Assembly (NCBI RefSeq): GCF_039621805.1
Contig: NZ_CP155074.1
Location: forward strand, 1,860,001-1,924,000
Length of the DNA stretch: 64,000 nucleotides
Direction of reading: 5' to 3'
From: Paraburkholderia sp. PREW-6R
GTDB taxonomy: Bacteria; Pseudomonadota; Gammaproteobacteria; Burkholderiales; Burkholderiaceae
Program-made: the position numbers and the translations under genes
Shown: piece by piece, positions 9,134-17,843 of the stretch
Layout of the letters: each line of letters starts with the position of its first letter
Numbering within the stretch: the first letter of the stretch is position 1
The notes under the pieces: model-generated
Databases searched by the model: none
What the model saw: the letters and a program-made list of their open reading frames with translations, nothing else
Told to the model about the DNA's origin: nothing

Positions 9134-10633
9134 TCAGTCGATATTGAAGTCGATGCCCTGCGCGAGCGGCAGCGCCGACGAATAGTTCACGGTGTTCGTC
9201 GCACGCCGCATATACGCTTTCCACGCGTCCGAGCCTGACTCGCGACCGCCGCCGGTTTCCTTCTCGCCACCAAACGCGCCGCCGATCTCCGCGCCGCTCG
9301 GTCCGATGTTCACGTTGGCGATGCCGCAATCGCTGCCCGAGTCGGACAGGAAACGCTCGGCTTCGCGCAGGTCTGTCGTGAACACGCACGAGGACAAACC
9401 ATGAACGGCTGCATTGTTTGCTTCGATAGCGTCCGCGAAGTCCGAGTAGCGCAGCACGTACAGGATCGGCGCAAACGTCTCCTTCAACACGACAGCAGTC
9501 TGCGACGGCATTTCGACGATTGCCGGACGCACATAATGGCCGCCCTCGTAGCCTTTCACCTCGACGCGCTCACCGCCGAACACCTTGCCGCCTTCGCTCG
9601 CAGCCTGCTGCAATGCCTCCTGCATGCGTGCGTACGACTGCCTGTCGATCAGCGGACCCATCAGCGTGCCCTTTTCGAGCGGGTTGCCGATCGGCACCTT
9701 GCTGTACAACTGCTTGAGCCGTTCGACGGTCTTGTCGTACACGCTTTCATGTACGAACAGACGCCGCAGCGACGTGCAGCGCTGACCCGCAGTGCCGACC
9801 GCCGAGAACAGAATGCCGCGCATCGCGAGTTCGTGATCCGCCGTTTGCGTGACGATGCCCGCGTTATTGCCGCCGAGTTCGAGCAGCGAGCGGCCAAAGC
9901 GCTTCGCCACTTCCGCGCCGACCGTGCGGCCCATTTCCGTGCTACCCGTCGCGCTGACGATCGATGCACGCGGATCGGCCACCAGTTTGGCGCCGACATC
10001 GCGGCCACCGTTGATCAACGCAGTCAGGCCGGCCGGTGCGTCGCCGAATTCCTTTAACGCTTCGTTGAGAATCTGATTGACGGCGAGCGCCGTCAGCGGC
10101 GTTTTCTCCGACGGCTTCCAGATCACCGCATTGCCGCAGACCAGCGCAAGCGCCGCGTTCCACGACCAGACCGCCGCCGGAAAATTGAATGCGGAGATCA
10201 CGACGCACGTGCCGAGCGGATGCCACGTTTCGGCCATCCGATGACCGGGTCTTTCCGACGCGATAGTCAGGCCGTACAACTGCCGGGACAAGCCGACCGC
10301 GAAGTCGCAGATGTCGATCATCTCCTGCACTTCGCCCATCCCTTCCTGGAGGATCTTGCCGGTTTCGAGCGTGATGATGCTACCAAGCGCGTGCTTCTTT
10401 TCCCGCAGACGGTTGCCGAGCAGACGCACCAGTTCGCCGCGCCGCGGCGCAGGAACATTGCGCCAGGTGATGTATGCCTCTTGCGCGCGAGCAAGCGCCG
10501 CGTCGACTTCCGCCACCGTATTGCTCGCAACGCGGCCGATGAGGCCGCCCGTAATTGGCGAATGAACCGCGATGTCGCCGGCTTGTGCCGCGTGCGCGAT
10601 ACCGAGGTCCGCGAGGATGGTGGAAGCGTCCAT
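9134..10633 (-). CDS. Aldehyde dehydrogenase, ALDH7 type (piperideine-6-carboxylate dehydrogenase-like)
   Basis: A 499-aa NAD-dependent aldehyde dehydrogenase. Seen are the NAD-site segment VISAFNFPAAVW, the glutamate motif LLELGGNNAG and the catalytic cysteine in GTAGQRCTSLRR. These match the antiquitin/ALDH7 branch, which oxidises alpha-aminoadipic semialdehyde to 2-aminoadipate in lysine and pipecolate breakdown. The ATG at 10633 has AAGGGA upstream, while an in-frame start 11 codons earlier lacks a better site. It lies ahead of the FAD oxidoreductase on the same strand, as expected if that enzyme makes the semialdehyde. Substrate is inferred from family and neighbour. Confidence 0.9.
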   Translation of the reverse strand: MDASTILADLGIAHAAQAGDIAVHSPITGGLIGRVASNTVAEVDAALARAQEAYITWRNVPAPRRGELVRLLGNRLREKKHALGSIITLETGKILQEGMGEVQEMIDICDFAVGLSRQLYGLTIASERPGHRMAETWHPLGTCVVISAFNFPAAVWSWNAALALVCGNAVIWKPSEKTPLTALAVNQILNEALKEFGDAPAGLTALINGGRDVGAKLVADPRASIVSATGSTEMGRTVGAEVAKRFGRSLLELGGNNAGIVTQTADHELAMRGILFSAVGTAGQRCTSLRRLFVHESVYDKTVERLKQLYSKVPIGNPLEKGTLMGPLIDRQSYARMQEALQQAASEGGKVFGGERVEVKGYEGGHYVRPAIVEMPSQTAVVLKETFAPILYVLRYSDFADAIEANNAAVHGLSSCVFTTDLREAERFLSDSGSDCGIANVNIGPSGAEIGGAFGGEKETGGGRESGSDAWKAYMRRATNTVNYSSALPLAQGIDFNID

Positions 10634-11038
10634 GGAAAATCCCTTTTTATTTCCGATGCGAAACAAGAGTCGCTTCGGAAACTATACACGCCAGGTTTTA
10701 TGGCGACAAGGCCGCCTCCCACAGTAGTAATTCAGCGTTCAGCGGTCAGCAGTTTCCGATTGGAAATCTTCGCGCATGACATCTTCGACCGTCGGCAGGC
10801 CTGGACAGAAGCGAAACTCTGGCGAGATACAGGAACGCCCGTAAGCGTTGAAACTCGTGCCGAGTCCAGTCGACGAGACGATCCGGCCATACGCCGTTCT
10901 TCGCACCGAGGCGCGTGGCATGCCGTTTGCTTAAAAGAGCCGCTTCGACAGAGGAAGGACGCCTTTTAGGCTGGCCATGCTGTCCTGAGCGATGCAAAAA
11001 ATGCGTCGCCACATTCGATATTTTTCAGGTTAAGCAAT
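10634..11038. other. Divergent intergenic region, no gene seen
   Basis: About 400 bp between the aldehyde dehydrogenase (minus) and the receiver protein (plus). It should carry both promoters. A short dyad TTTCCGATTGGAAA lies near 10751. No frame has a credible ribosome site plus recognisable protein. Confidence 0.4.
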
Positions 11039-11407
11039 ATGAGTCGCGTTTTACTGGTAGATGATCAACCCGAAGCACTGTCCGCACTGCGCGCGGTGCT
11101 CGTTGGCCGGGGTTATACAGTGACCACGGCAGCCGACGGCGCCGAGGCATTCGAGAGATTGCAGCGCACGCGCGTTAGCGCCGTGGTGTGCGATTGGCGC
11201 ATGCCCAATATGGACGGCGCCGAATTGATTGAATCGATGCAGGCGCAAAGCGAACTGGCCTCGGTGCCGGTGATCCTGACGAGCGGCAGCGGCGATGCGC
11301 CGTCGCTGCCTGTCAAAGGCTTTCTGCGCAAGCCGTTCGCACTGGACAAACTGCTGTCGCTTCTCGCCGAATGCGAAACCGGCGCGATGACCCGCGCCAC
11401 TTGCTAA
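11039..11407 (+). CDS. Single-domain response regulator (CheY-like receiver)
   Basis: A 122-aa protein made only of a receiver domain. Acidic residues in LLVDDQPE, the phospho-acceptor Asp in VVCDWRMPNMDG (about residue 55), the conserved Ser/Thr in ILTSGSG and Lys in FLRKPF are all present. There is no output domain, so it must act through protein contacts or as a phosphate sink. No histidine kinase is adjacent. The nearest is the hybrid kinase at 24550-26208, and partnership with it is not shown. Confidence 0.92.
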   Translation: MSRVLLVDDQPEALSALRAVLVGRGYTVTTAADGAEAFERLQRTRVSAVVCDWRMPNMDGAELIESMQAQSELASVPVILTSGSGDAPSLPVKGFLRKPFALDKLLSLLAECETGAMTRATC

Positions 11408-11599
11408 ACAGCGGTTTTCAGACGCTGTGAGCGTCGGATGGCCATTCTGCCGTTCACTCCTGAATTGCATTGCGCACCGGGAGAGGGCATGGAGCCGGCA
11501 AGCTGCGCACGGCAACGAGCGCCGCTGTTCATGGAGCCCATCGCGTTCACGGCATTGATGGCACGCCTGTCACCGTGCACAAAGACAAACGTTACAGCA

Positions 11600-12442
11600 T
11601 CAGGCCAGTGCGGCCGTCGCGCTCATCGTCAGATAGCCCTCATGATCCTTTGCCCATAGTTCGACGGTCTTGCCATCCGCTGACGGTTTCCCGCACACCG
11701 TCAGCGGATGGCCGGCAAACGTGGGCCGCTGCGCTCGAAAGGCGAAACTCGTGACTGTCGCATCAGGCCGCTTACGGCGCACCAGATCGACGAGCAGCGT
11801 CGCAATCAGCGGACCGTGGACGATCAGCCCCGGATAGCCTTCCACCTGCGTCACATACGGATAGTCGTAATGGATGCGATGCCCGTTGAACGTCAGCGCC
11901 GAGTAACGGAACAGCATGACGGCGTCCGCGTCGATCGTGCGGTGCCACGTTTCGTCCATTGGCGCGGGCACGTGCCTCGGCGGCTGCGCATCTTCCTGCG
12001 GCGCGTCGCGATAGACGATGTCATGCTCTTCCTCGATCTTCAGTTCGCCGCCGGCTTCGATCGTATGTTGCACAGTGACGAACACGAGGCGCCCTGAACG
12101 GCCGGTCTTGTCTTCGATATTGGCGATTGTCGACGTTCGCGTCGCGTGCTCGCCGACGTGCAGCGGCGCGTGAAATGTCAGACGCCCACCTGCCCACATG
12201 CGGCGCGGCAATGGTACGGGCGGCAGGAAGCCACCGCGCTTGGGATGCCCATCCGGCCCGGCCTCGGACAACGGCGAAATGGGCAAAAAGTAAAGCCAGT
12301 GCCACAGCGGCGGCACAACATGGCCGCTTTCGTTGCGATCGAGCGTAGCAGCCATCGCTTTTAACGGAAACGCGGTGATGTCGTCTTCCGTTAGCTCTTC
12401 CTTGTCGAGCCAGTCGTCGAGGTTCTGCGGGAAAGCGGACAT
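11600..12442 (-). CDS. MaoC-like/FAS1-type dehydratase, two hot-dog domains
   Basis: A 280-aa acyl-CoA hydratase/dehydratase-like protein. The N-terminal half (residues 1-130) resembles the FAS1-like dehydratase domain. The C-terminal half is a MaoC-like hot-dog with the expected Asn/His helix segment (ALTFNGHRIHYDYPYV). Related proteins include mesaconyl-C4-CoA hydratase and fungal HTD2-type dehydratases. The ATG at 12442 has GGAGA eight bases upstream. Translation from further upstream gives only low-complexity sequence. It stands alone, divergent from the 2OG oxygenase. The substrate is unknown. Confidence 0.83.
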   Translation of the reverse strand: MSAFPQNLDDWLDKEELTEDDITAFPLKAMAATLDRNESGHVVPPLWHWLYFLPISPLSEAGPDGHPKRGGFLPPVPLPRRMWAGGRLTFHAPLHVGEHATRTSTIANIEDKTGRSGRLVFVTVQHTIEAGGELKIEEEHDIVYRDAPQEDAQPPRHVPAPMDETWHRTIDADAVMLFRYSALTFNGHRIHYDYPYVTQVEGYPGLIVHGPLIATLLVDLVRRKRPDATVTSFAFRAQRPTFAGHPLTVCGKPSADGKTVELWAKDHEGYLTMSATAALA

Positions 12443-12648
12443 GGGCACAGTCTCCAGGTAGCGGTTCGGGCACGAAAACGTCATCACTATGAACCGCACT
12501 TTGCCTTGTTTGTGAAGTTCGTGCGGCCTCGCGGTAATCGATGCGCGCGCTGCGCCTGAAGAATGGCGCAGCAAGAGTCGGGGTGTGAGACACGGCGCAC
12601 GTCTCTACACTGGGGGCATCGCACAATCAGGGTTTATGGAGACGCTTG

Positions 12649-13383
12649 ATGACTACGGTTGCCACACAAGACGCGCCGGCGGTTGCGCAGCGCGTGGCTG
12701 AGATCGACTGGTTCCACGCCGAAGACGAACTGAACAGCTACGGCTGTGCAGTGCTCCCAACGCTGCTACGCGCCGACGAATGCGACACGCTCGCCGCCCT
12801 CTATCCATGCGATACGCTGTACCGCAGCCGCGTGGTGATGGCGCGGCACGGCTTTGGCCGCGGCGAGTACAAGTACTTTGCCTATCCGCTGCCGCCGCTG
12901 ATTGCGGACCTACGCGGCGCGCTCTATCCGCATCTCGCGCCGATCGCGAATCGCTGGAACGAGGTGATGGGGATTGACATCCGCTATCCGGCGACGCACG
13001 AGGCGTTCATCGCGCGCTGCCACGCTGCTGGGCAGACACGCCCAACGCCGCTGATCCTCCAGTACGCCACTGACGATTACAACTGTCTGCATCAGGATCT
13101 GTATGGCGAGCACGTGTTTCCACTACAGGTCGCGATTTTGCTGTCCGAGCCGGGCAAGGACTTCACCGGCGGCGAATTCGTCATGACGGGGCAGCGTCCG
13201 CGGATGCAGTCGCGCACCGAGGTCGTGCCGCTTGGCAAGGGCGACGCAGTGGTGTTCGCCGTGCATCAACGGCCGGTGCAGGGCACGCGCGGACCTTACC
13301 GCGTGACTATGCGGCACGGCGTAAGCCGGCTGCGTTCCGGCCACCGGCACACCGTCGGCGTGATTTTTCATGACGCGACGTGA
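12649..13383 (+). CDS. 2-oxoglutarate/Fe(II)-dependent dioxygenase family protein
   Basis: A 244-aa protein with the 2OG-Fe(II) fold. The iron triad is probably the His and Asp of LHQDLYGEH (near residue 145) with a distal His at the C-terminus (GHRHTVGVIFHD), plus an Arg just before it for 2-oxoglutarate. The motif FTGGEFVMTGQRP fits the prolyl-hydroxylase-like branch. It should hydroxylate a protein or nucleic-acid substrate, not identified here. ATG at 12649 follows GGAGA. A TTG one codon earlier is possible. Confidence 0.82.
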   Translation: MTTVATQDAPAVAQRVAEIDWFHAEDELNSYGCAVLPTLLRADECDTLAALYPCDTLYRSRVVMARHGFGRGEYKYFAYPLPPLIADLRGALYPHLAPIANRWNEVMGIDIRYPATHEAFIARCHAAGQTRPTPLILQYATDDYNCLHQDLYGEHVFPLQVAILLSEPGKDFTGGEFVMTGQRPRMQSRTEVVPLGKGDAVVFAVHQRPVQGTRGPYRVTMRHGVSRLRSGHRHTVGVIFHDAT

Positions 13384-13436
13384 CGCGTTTCTCAAATCGC
13401 AATGTGCTCAGTGCTGACGCGCCACGATGGCCTAAA

Positions 13437-13491
13437 GCCTGATGCCTGAGGCCTGATGCCTGATGCCTGATGCCTGATGCCTGATGCCTAT
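13437..13491. repeat. Tandem 7-bp repeat, about seven copies of GCCTGAT
   Basis: Seven consecutive 7-bp units from 13437 to 13485, six GCCTGAT and one GCCTGAG, then GCCTA. Decayed copies continue to about 13560 (GGCTAATGCCCGGTGCC, GGTGCCTGATGCCGA). The unit is not a multiple of three, so it is not a protein repeat. It lies between the 2OG oxygenase and the FUSC gene, upstream of the latter. Confidence 0.9.
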
Positions 13492-13890
13492 AAGGCTAAT
13501 GCCCGGTGCCGAGGCTTGGGGCTTGGTGCCTGATGCCGACCCAAGCCCGATGCCAGCCTGGTACACGACACCGTTGAGCGCGGCCTGATGCCCGTTGCAC
13601 GGCTGAAATCCGCTCCGCCCTCTGCTGCATCGCCGCAAAAATTGGGACAAGGCTAATTTTGACCCGGTATCATCCGGGAAAACCCGAACCCGCCGGAGAC
13701 GCTGCGCCACCCTTGCAGCACCCTCGGCGTGTCTGTTCGTTGTGTTATCGCCCGTCGTCGGACGGTGCGTTCAGCCGGTGATCCCGGCGCGAACGCACAG
13801 CTCGACGATATGAAGGTGGCGGGCCAGCGCCCGCCCTGCCGCGATCGGCCAAAAGCCGGTGGCGGCCATTTTGCCTGGACATCATCGATC
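13492..13890. other. Leader region upstream of the FUSC gene
   Basis: About 400 bp containing the decayed tail of the repeat. An open plus-strand frame runs into the FUSC gene from 13729, but its first 54 codons have no domain signal. No promoter was recognised with confidence. Confidence 0.35.
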
Positions 13891-15828
13891 ATGATTGCTG
13901 CCGCGTTTTCGCGCGTCACCGACCGCCTGCTGGTTACCGACCCAGGCCTCGTGCGTCTTCATAACGCCCTACGCGTTGCACTTGCCGTGTTGCTGACCGG
14001 CATGGTCACGATTGCGTGGGCCGTCTCCCGTCATCAGCCCGTCACGCTCGTCGCTCCTGCGATCCTGTTCGCCATGGTCGCGCCGTTGTTCGTGCGCGAA
14101 GCGAAGCGCCGCGCATGGTTCACCACGCTCGTGTGCCTCTACGCCTGCGCGTGCGCGTGCTTCGCCGCGGCGAGTCTGCTTAGCCGCAACGCGCTGTCCG
14201 GCGATGCGGGCTTTCTGGTCGTGATGTTCGTCGGCATGTTGTGCCAGGCGTGCGGGCCGCGAGCGCTCGGTTGCGCAATGCTCGGCGTGGTGTGCTTCTA
14301 CCTCGGCCTGTATCTGCATCCTGCCGCGACGCATCTCGCGCAAGCGCTGCTTCTGTCCGTCGTCGGGCCGGCCATGGTCGCGCTGGTCGGCCGTGTGCTC
14401 GTACCGGCGCGTGCCGCTGTCAGTCTCCGGCTTGCCGTGCATACGGTGACGCTGCGTGCGTCGCGCGTGTTGCAATCGCCAAACGCCGCGCATCTGTCTG
14501 CGCTGAATGAAGCGGCGCTTTCGCTCGAGGAGCAACTCGCGCTCCTCAATCATCCCAAAACCGACACGATTCGTGAGCGGATCGTCGAAGTGGAAGTCGC
14601 CGCGGGGCAGCATGCGTTCGCGTCATCGCCGGCAAACAGCGGCGCGCAAGCGACGACGGACGCATTGCGACACGCGATTGCGCGGCTAGCAAAGATGGCG
14701 TACCGGCGCGACATGCAACGAGCGCTGTCGGGTGCCGAGGCGAACAGCGTCGCGCTCACCGCAGCGCAGCGTCTCGCCGATCTGCGCGGCAAGCTGTGCT
14801 GGCTGCCCGCAACGCGCGCCACGACGGCCGCGTTTCTTGCGATGCTGATTGGCCACTCGCTCTCTCCCGAACGCTGGTTCTGGGCCGTGATCACAACCTT
14901 TGTGGTCTTTCTCGGTACGCGGTCGCGCGCGGATACGGTCTATCGCGGCGCGCAGCGAATGGCAGGCACCGTGGGCGGCGCACTGGTCAGCGTGTTGCTG
15001 GTTGCGCCGCTGCACGATTCGCCGCTTCTGCTCGTGGCTGCCATGGTGCTGTGCGTCTTCGGGTGGGCCTACTTCATCCTGAGCGCGTACGCGCCCGGCG
15101 TGTTTTTTATCACCGTGCTGGTCGGGCTCGTGTACGGCGAGTTGGGCTTTGCGATGGGGCCGCTCGTCGAATTGCGGATCGAAGAAGTGCTGGTGGGCTG
15201 CGTCGTGTCGTTCGCCGTGGCAATCCTGATGATGCCGCTCGCGACGACCCGCCACGTCGAGACGCGCCTTGGCGCGGTGCTCGCTGCATTGCGCGACGTG
15301 GTGCGGCTCGCGGGATCGACGGAGCACGCGCAAGTCTCCGGCACCGATACCCACACCGACACCAGGCCTGCCATGCGCAGGCTCGATCGCAGCTGGCACG
15401 ATTTGCGACTTGCGTTGCGGCCGCTGCAGACGCAGCGCGTGGTGGTGTGGAATCCGGACGTGGAGCTCGCGACAGGGTCGCTGCTGTGCTGTCTGCACTG
15501 GGCGCGAGTGCTGAGCGATCCGACGCGGCGCGAAGCACCTGGCGAAGTTCGCGCGCTCAACGCTGCGGCGGTGAGCGCTGCACACAGGAAACCGATCGTG
15601 GCGCGACTGGATGCGCTGATTGCGCGCTATAGCGGCGTGGTTGCAGCGTCCGGGCTCGACGCGTCCTCGAGTTCGACCGCGACCGCACTCGATGCCGATG
15701 CCGTCAAGGCACCTGCGCTCGCGCAACTGGATGGCGCAGTCGCGCAGTTGTTCGAGCGGCTCACGCAGCCGGTGGGACCGCGCCGGCGGATGTGGCTTGG
15801 GTGGGGTGTGCGAGGAAAGGGTGTTTGA
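13891..15828 (+). CDS. FUSC family inner-membrane protein
   Basis: A membrane protein of about 645 aa, similar to the FUSC/YccS/AaeB group. Two blocks of hydrophobic segments are seen, roughly residues 30-180 and 360-480 of the chosen protein, each followed by a long soluble region. This is the duplicated architecture typical of the family. AaeB members export aromatic acids with a membrane-fusion partner. Here no HlyD or outer-membrane partner is adjacent, so the role may differ. The ATG at 13891 is chosen because the conserved fold begins there. An upstream in-frame start at 13810 is possible and the ribosome site is weak. A paralogue with full efflux partners lies at 28820-30922. Confidence 0.82.
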   Translation: MIAAAFSRVTDRLLVTDPGLVRLHNALRVALAVLLTGMVTIAWAVSRHQPVTLVAPAILFAMVAPLFVREAKRRAWFTTLVCLYACACACFAAASLLSRNALSGDAGFLVVMFVGMLCQACGPRALGCAMLGVVCFYLGLYLHPAATHLAQALLLSVVGPAMVALVGRVLVPARAAVSLRLAVHTVTLRASRVLQSPNAAHLSALNEAALSLEEQLALLNHPKTDTIRERIVEVEVAAGQHAFASSPANSGAQATTDALRHAIARLAKMAYRRDMQRALSGAEANSVALTAAQRLADLRGKLCWLPATRATTAAFLAMLIGHSLSPERWFWAVITTFVVFLGTRSRADTVYRGAQRMAGTVGGALVSVLLVAPLHDSPLLLVAAMVLCVFGWAYFILSAYAPGVFFITVLVGLVYGELGFAMGPLVELRIEEVLVGCVVSFAVAILMMPLATTRHVETRLGAVLAALRDVVRLAGSTEHAQVSGTDTHTDTRPAMRRLDRSWHDLRLALRPLQTQRVVVWNPDVELATGSLLCCLHWARVLSDPTRREAPGEVRALNAAAVSAAHRKPIVARLDALIARYSGVVAASGLDASSSSTATALDADAVKAPALAQLDGAVAQLFERLTQPVGPRRRMWLGWGVRGKGV

Positions 15829-15996
15829 CCCAGCGTTTTGACGGAGGTTGAGTTACCCACAGAAATTGTCCATAAACCTGGACAACCCACCCACAACCGT
15901 CCCAACTACTTGACGCCAAAGCGTTCATCGACGGTGCGCAACGAACGCGACGCCCCAGTGAGGCGCCGCGTCACACCCGTCAACCCGAAGCCCGCA

Positions 15997-16740
15997 TCAC
16001 ACCGACCGCGCCACCTCACGTCTCGCGCTCAGCGTGGCGCGTTGCGCGCGCTCGACCAGCGCACCGAACAGCAGACCGATGGTCGTCCACATGATGACCT
16101 GCATGCCGATCGCCGCCACGCGGAATTTCCACAGCAGCACCGCCGGGAAAGCCTCCGGCACTTCGTTGATCGCCGGCATCGACAGCTGCACGGCTGCAAT
16201 GATCACGACGAACACCAGACCCGCGATGATGGAGCCGTTCCACAAGCCGAATTGCGCCGCCAGAGGCCGACGCACCTTGAGCGAGAACACCATCGCCGCA
16301 ACCGATATCGCGATCATCAGGAAGAAAAGCCCGGTACGGGCGCCGATCGTATCGGGGTCCCCGACGGAAGGCGGATTCGCCGGATACTTGATGTTCGGCA
16401 CAATCACCAGCGTAACGAACGCCCCTATCGCGAGCCACGCGGACAACGCACGCGCGCCGAGCACGCCCACTCGGCCATACGCATACGCGAACACCAGCGA
16501 GAACAGCCCGCCGAACGCGGCGCCGTACGTGACCACACCCGTGAGCAAGCCGATCCCGCGCTGCGTGTCGCGGCTGACGAGTTCGGGTTCGGGCGCTTCG
16601 CCCCTCGCGGCATCGGCCTTCGCTTCGAATGCAATGGCCTGATTGACCTGCGGTTCGCCGACCAGTCTGGCGAACGCGAACGTAAGTAGCCCCGCGGCGA
16701 TGCCAGCGAGCATCCCGCGTACCAACAATTTACCCACCAT
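15997..16740 (-). CDS. cbtA: CbtA, cobalt transporter subunit
   Basis: A 247-aa membrane protein with about five to six hydrophobic segments (for example GMLAGIAAGLLTFAFARLV near the start). It matches the CbtA family, predicted cobalt permeases paired with CbtB and usually under B12 riboswitches. The ATG at 16740 has GGAG at good spacing, while an upstream in-frame ATG would overlap the cbtB end. It begins 14 bp after the cbtB stop, so the two form one operon behind the riboswitch at 17035-17180. Confidence 0.9.
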   Translation of the reverse strand: MVGKLLVRGMLAGIAAGLLTFAFARLVGEPQVNQAIAFEAKADAARGEAPEPELVSRDTQRGIGLLTGVVTYGAAFGGLFSLVFAYAYGRVGVLGARALSAWLAIGAFVTLVIVPNIKYPANPPSVGDPDTIGARTGLFFLMIAISVAAMVFSLKVRRPLAAQFGLWNGSIIAGLVFVVIIAAVQLSMPAINEVPEAFPAVLLWKFRVAAIGMQVIMWTTIGLLFGALVERAQRATLSARREVARSV

Positions 16741-16754
16741 GTCGTTCTGCTCCG

Positions 16755-16976
16755 TTAGTGGCAAGGAAAGCCGAGCAGATGGCGGCCGTCGTGCACGAAC
16801 TCATGCACGTACATGCCAGGCACCAGTGACGTGGCGCCCTCTTCCGCACCCACGAAATAGAGGGCGAGCAACATCAGCAAACCGCCAAATACGATCCATG
16901 GCAGCAGTTCGCGCAGTGGAATCGGTGTGGGCTGAGCAACGGGTTGAGTGGCGGGATCGAAAACAGCGTCGTTCAT
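16755..16976 (-). CDS. cbtB: CbtB, small cobalt transporter subunit
   Basis: A 73-aa protein with one transmembrane helix (IVFGGLLMLLALYFVGA) and a His-rich C-terminus (VHEFVHDGRHLLGFPCH) that fits metal binding. This is the classic CbtB layout. The ATG at 16976 is favoured because AGGAG lies about nine bases upstream. The ATG three codons earlier directly abuts that AGGAG and would be too close. It is the first gene after the cobalamin riboswitch. Confidence 0.9.
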   Translation of the reverse strand: MNDAVFDPATQPVAQPTPIPLRELLPWIVFGGLLMLLALYFVGAEEGATSLVPGMYVHEFVHDGRHLLGFPCH

Positions 16977-17034
16977 GACGGACATCTCCTGGGGTAGCGC
17001 GCCCCGATAGTCGATTAAAAGGGAACCGTGCGAA

Positions 17035-17180
17035 GCTCAGGTCTGGCTTCCGGCCGGGGCGAACGCTGGGTTCGACTCTCGATGCCGGTTACAGTGGCGC
17101 GACCGCGCCGGGCTCTCACCGGCTTCCGCGCTTCGCAGCGCCGTTATTCTACGCGCTAAACTTCGACGCCCGGCAACCTC
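17035..17180 (-). promoter_or_regulatory. Cobalamin (B12) riboswitch
   Basis: The minus strand carries the conserved B12 core: GAAGCCGGTGAGAGCCCGGC, then CGGTCGCGCCACTGTAACC with the B12 box at 17098-17092, and near the 3' side GGAAGCCAGACCTG. Order and spacing fit the family, and it ends about 45 nt before the cbtB ribosome site. High B12 should lower cobalt uptake by shutting cbtBA. The exact 5' boundary is uncertain. Confidence 0.9.
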
Positions 17181-17234
17181 ACGCGCGTGGTCCCGCGCCG
17201 CGCGCCAGCGTTGTATTTCATGGAATCGCCCAGA

Positions 17235-17810
17235 ATGGACACACGGCTCCTGCTGATCAGCCATGCCTCGACCGCCGCCATGCGCGCCGCCCGCTTTCCC
17301 GCCGACGACCCGCTCGACGCCCGCGGCCTCGCCGAAGCCCAAACCGCGCGCGCCCGTCTTCCGATTCCGGACGACGCAGCAGCGCGCGTGAGCCCTGCTA
17401 TTTGCGCGCGCGAAACTGCTGCAGCACTGCGCCTCTCCGCCACGGTCGACGCCGCGCTGGAGGATCTCGGCTACGGTCACTGGCAAGGGCGGCGCCTCGT
17501 CGATCTCAGCGCCGAGACGCCGCAAGAACTCGCCGCATGGACACGCGATCCTGACGCCAGAGCGCCCGGCGGCGAGTCGTTCAGCGAACTCGTCGTGCGG
17601 ATCGGGCACTGGCTCGACGCGGTGGAAAGCGTGTTCGAACAGACGCCCTCTGTTGTCGCGGTCACGCATGCAGCGGTGATTCGCGCGGCCATCGTCCATA
17701 CGCTTGGAGCGTCGCCGGGCGTCTTCTCGCGTATTGAAATCGCACCGCTGTCGCTCGTTGAATTACGCCGCTCGCGGCGCGGCTGGACATGGTGGCCCGC
17801 CGGGCAGTGA
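17235..17810 (+). CDS. Histidine phosphatase family protein (CobC/phosphoglycerate-mutase-like)
   Basis: A 191-aa member of the histidine phosphatase branch. The N-terminal motif reads LLISHAS where most members have RHG, so the usual Arg before the catalytic His is Ser. The second His is kept in VVAVTHAAVIRA (near residue 140), and a LEDLGYGHWQGR segment supplies an acidic residue. Such genes often accompany cbtBA and cobalamin genes, where alpha-ribazole phosphatase CobC belongs to this family. Here it diverges from cbtB across the riboswitch. The start at 17235 puts the motif at the N-terminus. An ATG at 17220 is also possible. Confidence 0.8.
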   Translation: MDTRLLLISHASTAAMRAARFPADDPLDARGLAEAQTARARLPIPDDAAARVSPAICARETAAALRLSATVDAALEDLGYGHWQGRRLVDLSAETPQELAAWTRDPDARAPGGESFSELVVRIGHWLDAVESVFEQTPSVVAVTHAAVIRAAIVHTLGASPGVFSRIEIAPLSLVELRRSRRGWTWWPAGQ

Positions 17811-17843
17811 ACGACCGGGAGCCGTCGTACTCGTCCGCCTCGC

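Noticed and set aside
13437..13491. CRISPR array
   Set aside because: The repeat unit is 7 bp and contiguous, with no spacers and no cas genes.
13432..13710. A minus-strand frame with repeated SGIRHQA
   Set aside because: It is just the translation of the 7-bp tandem repeat. There is no ribosome site or domain.
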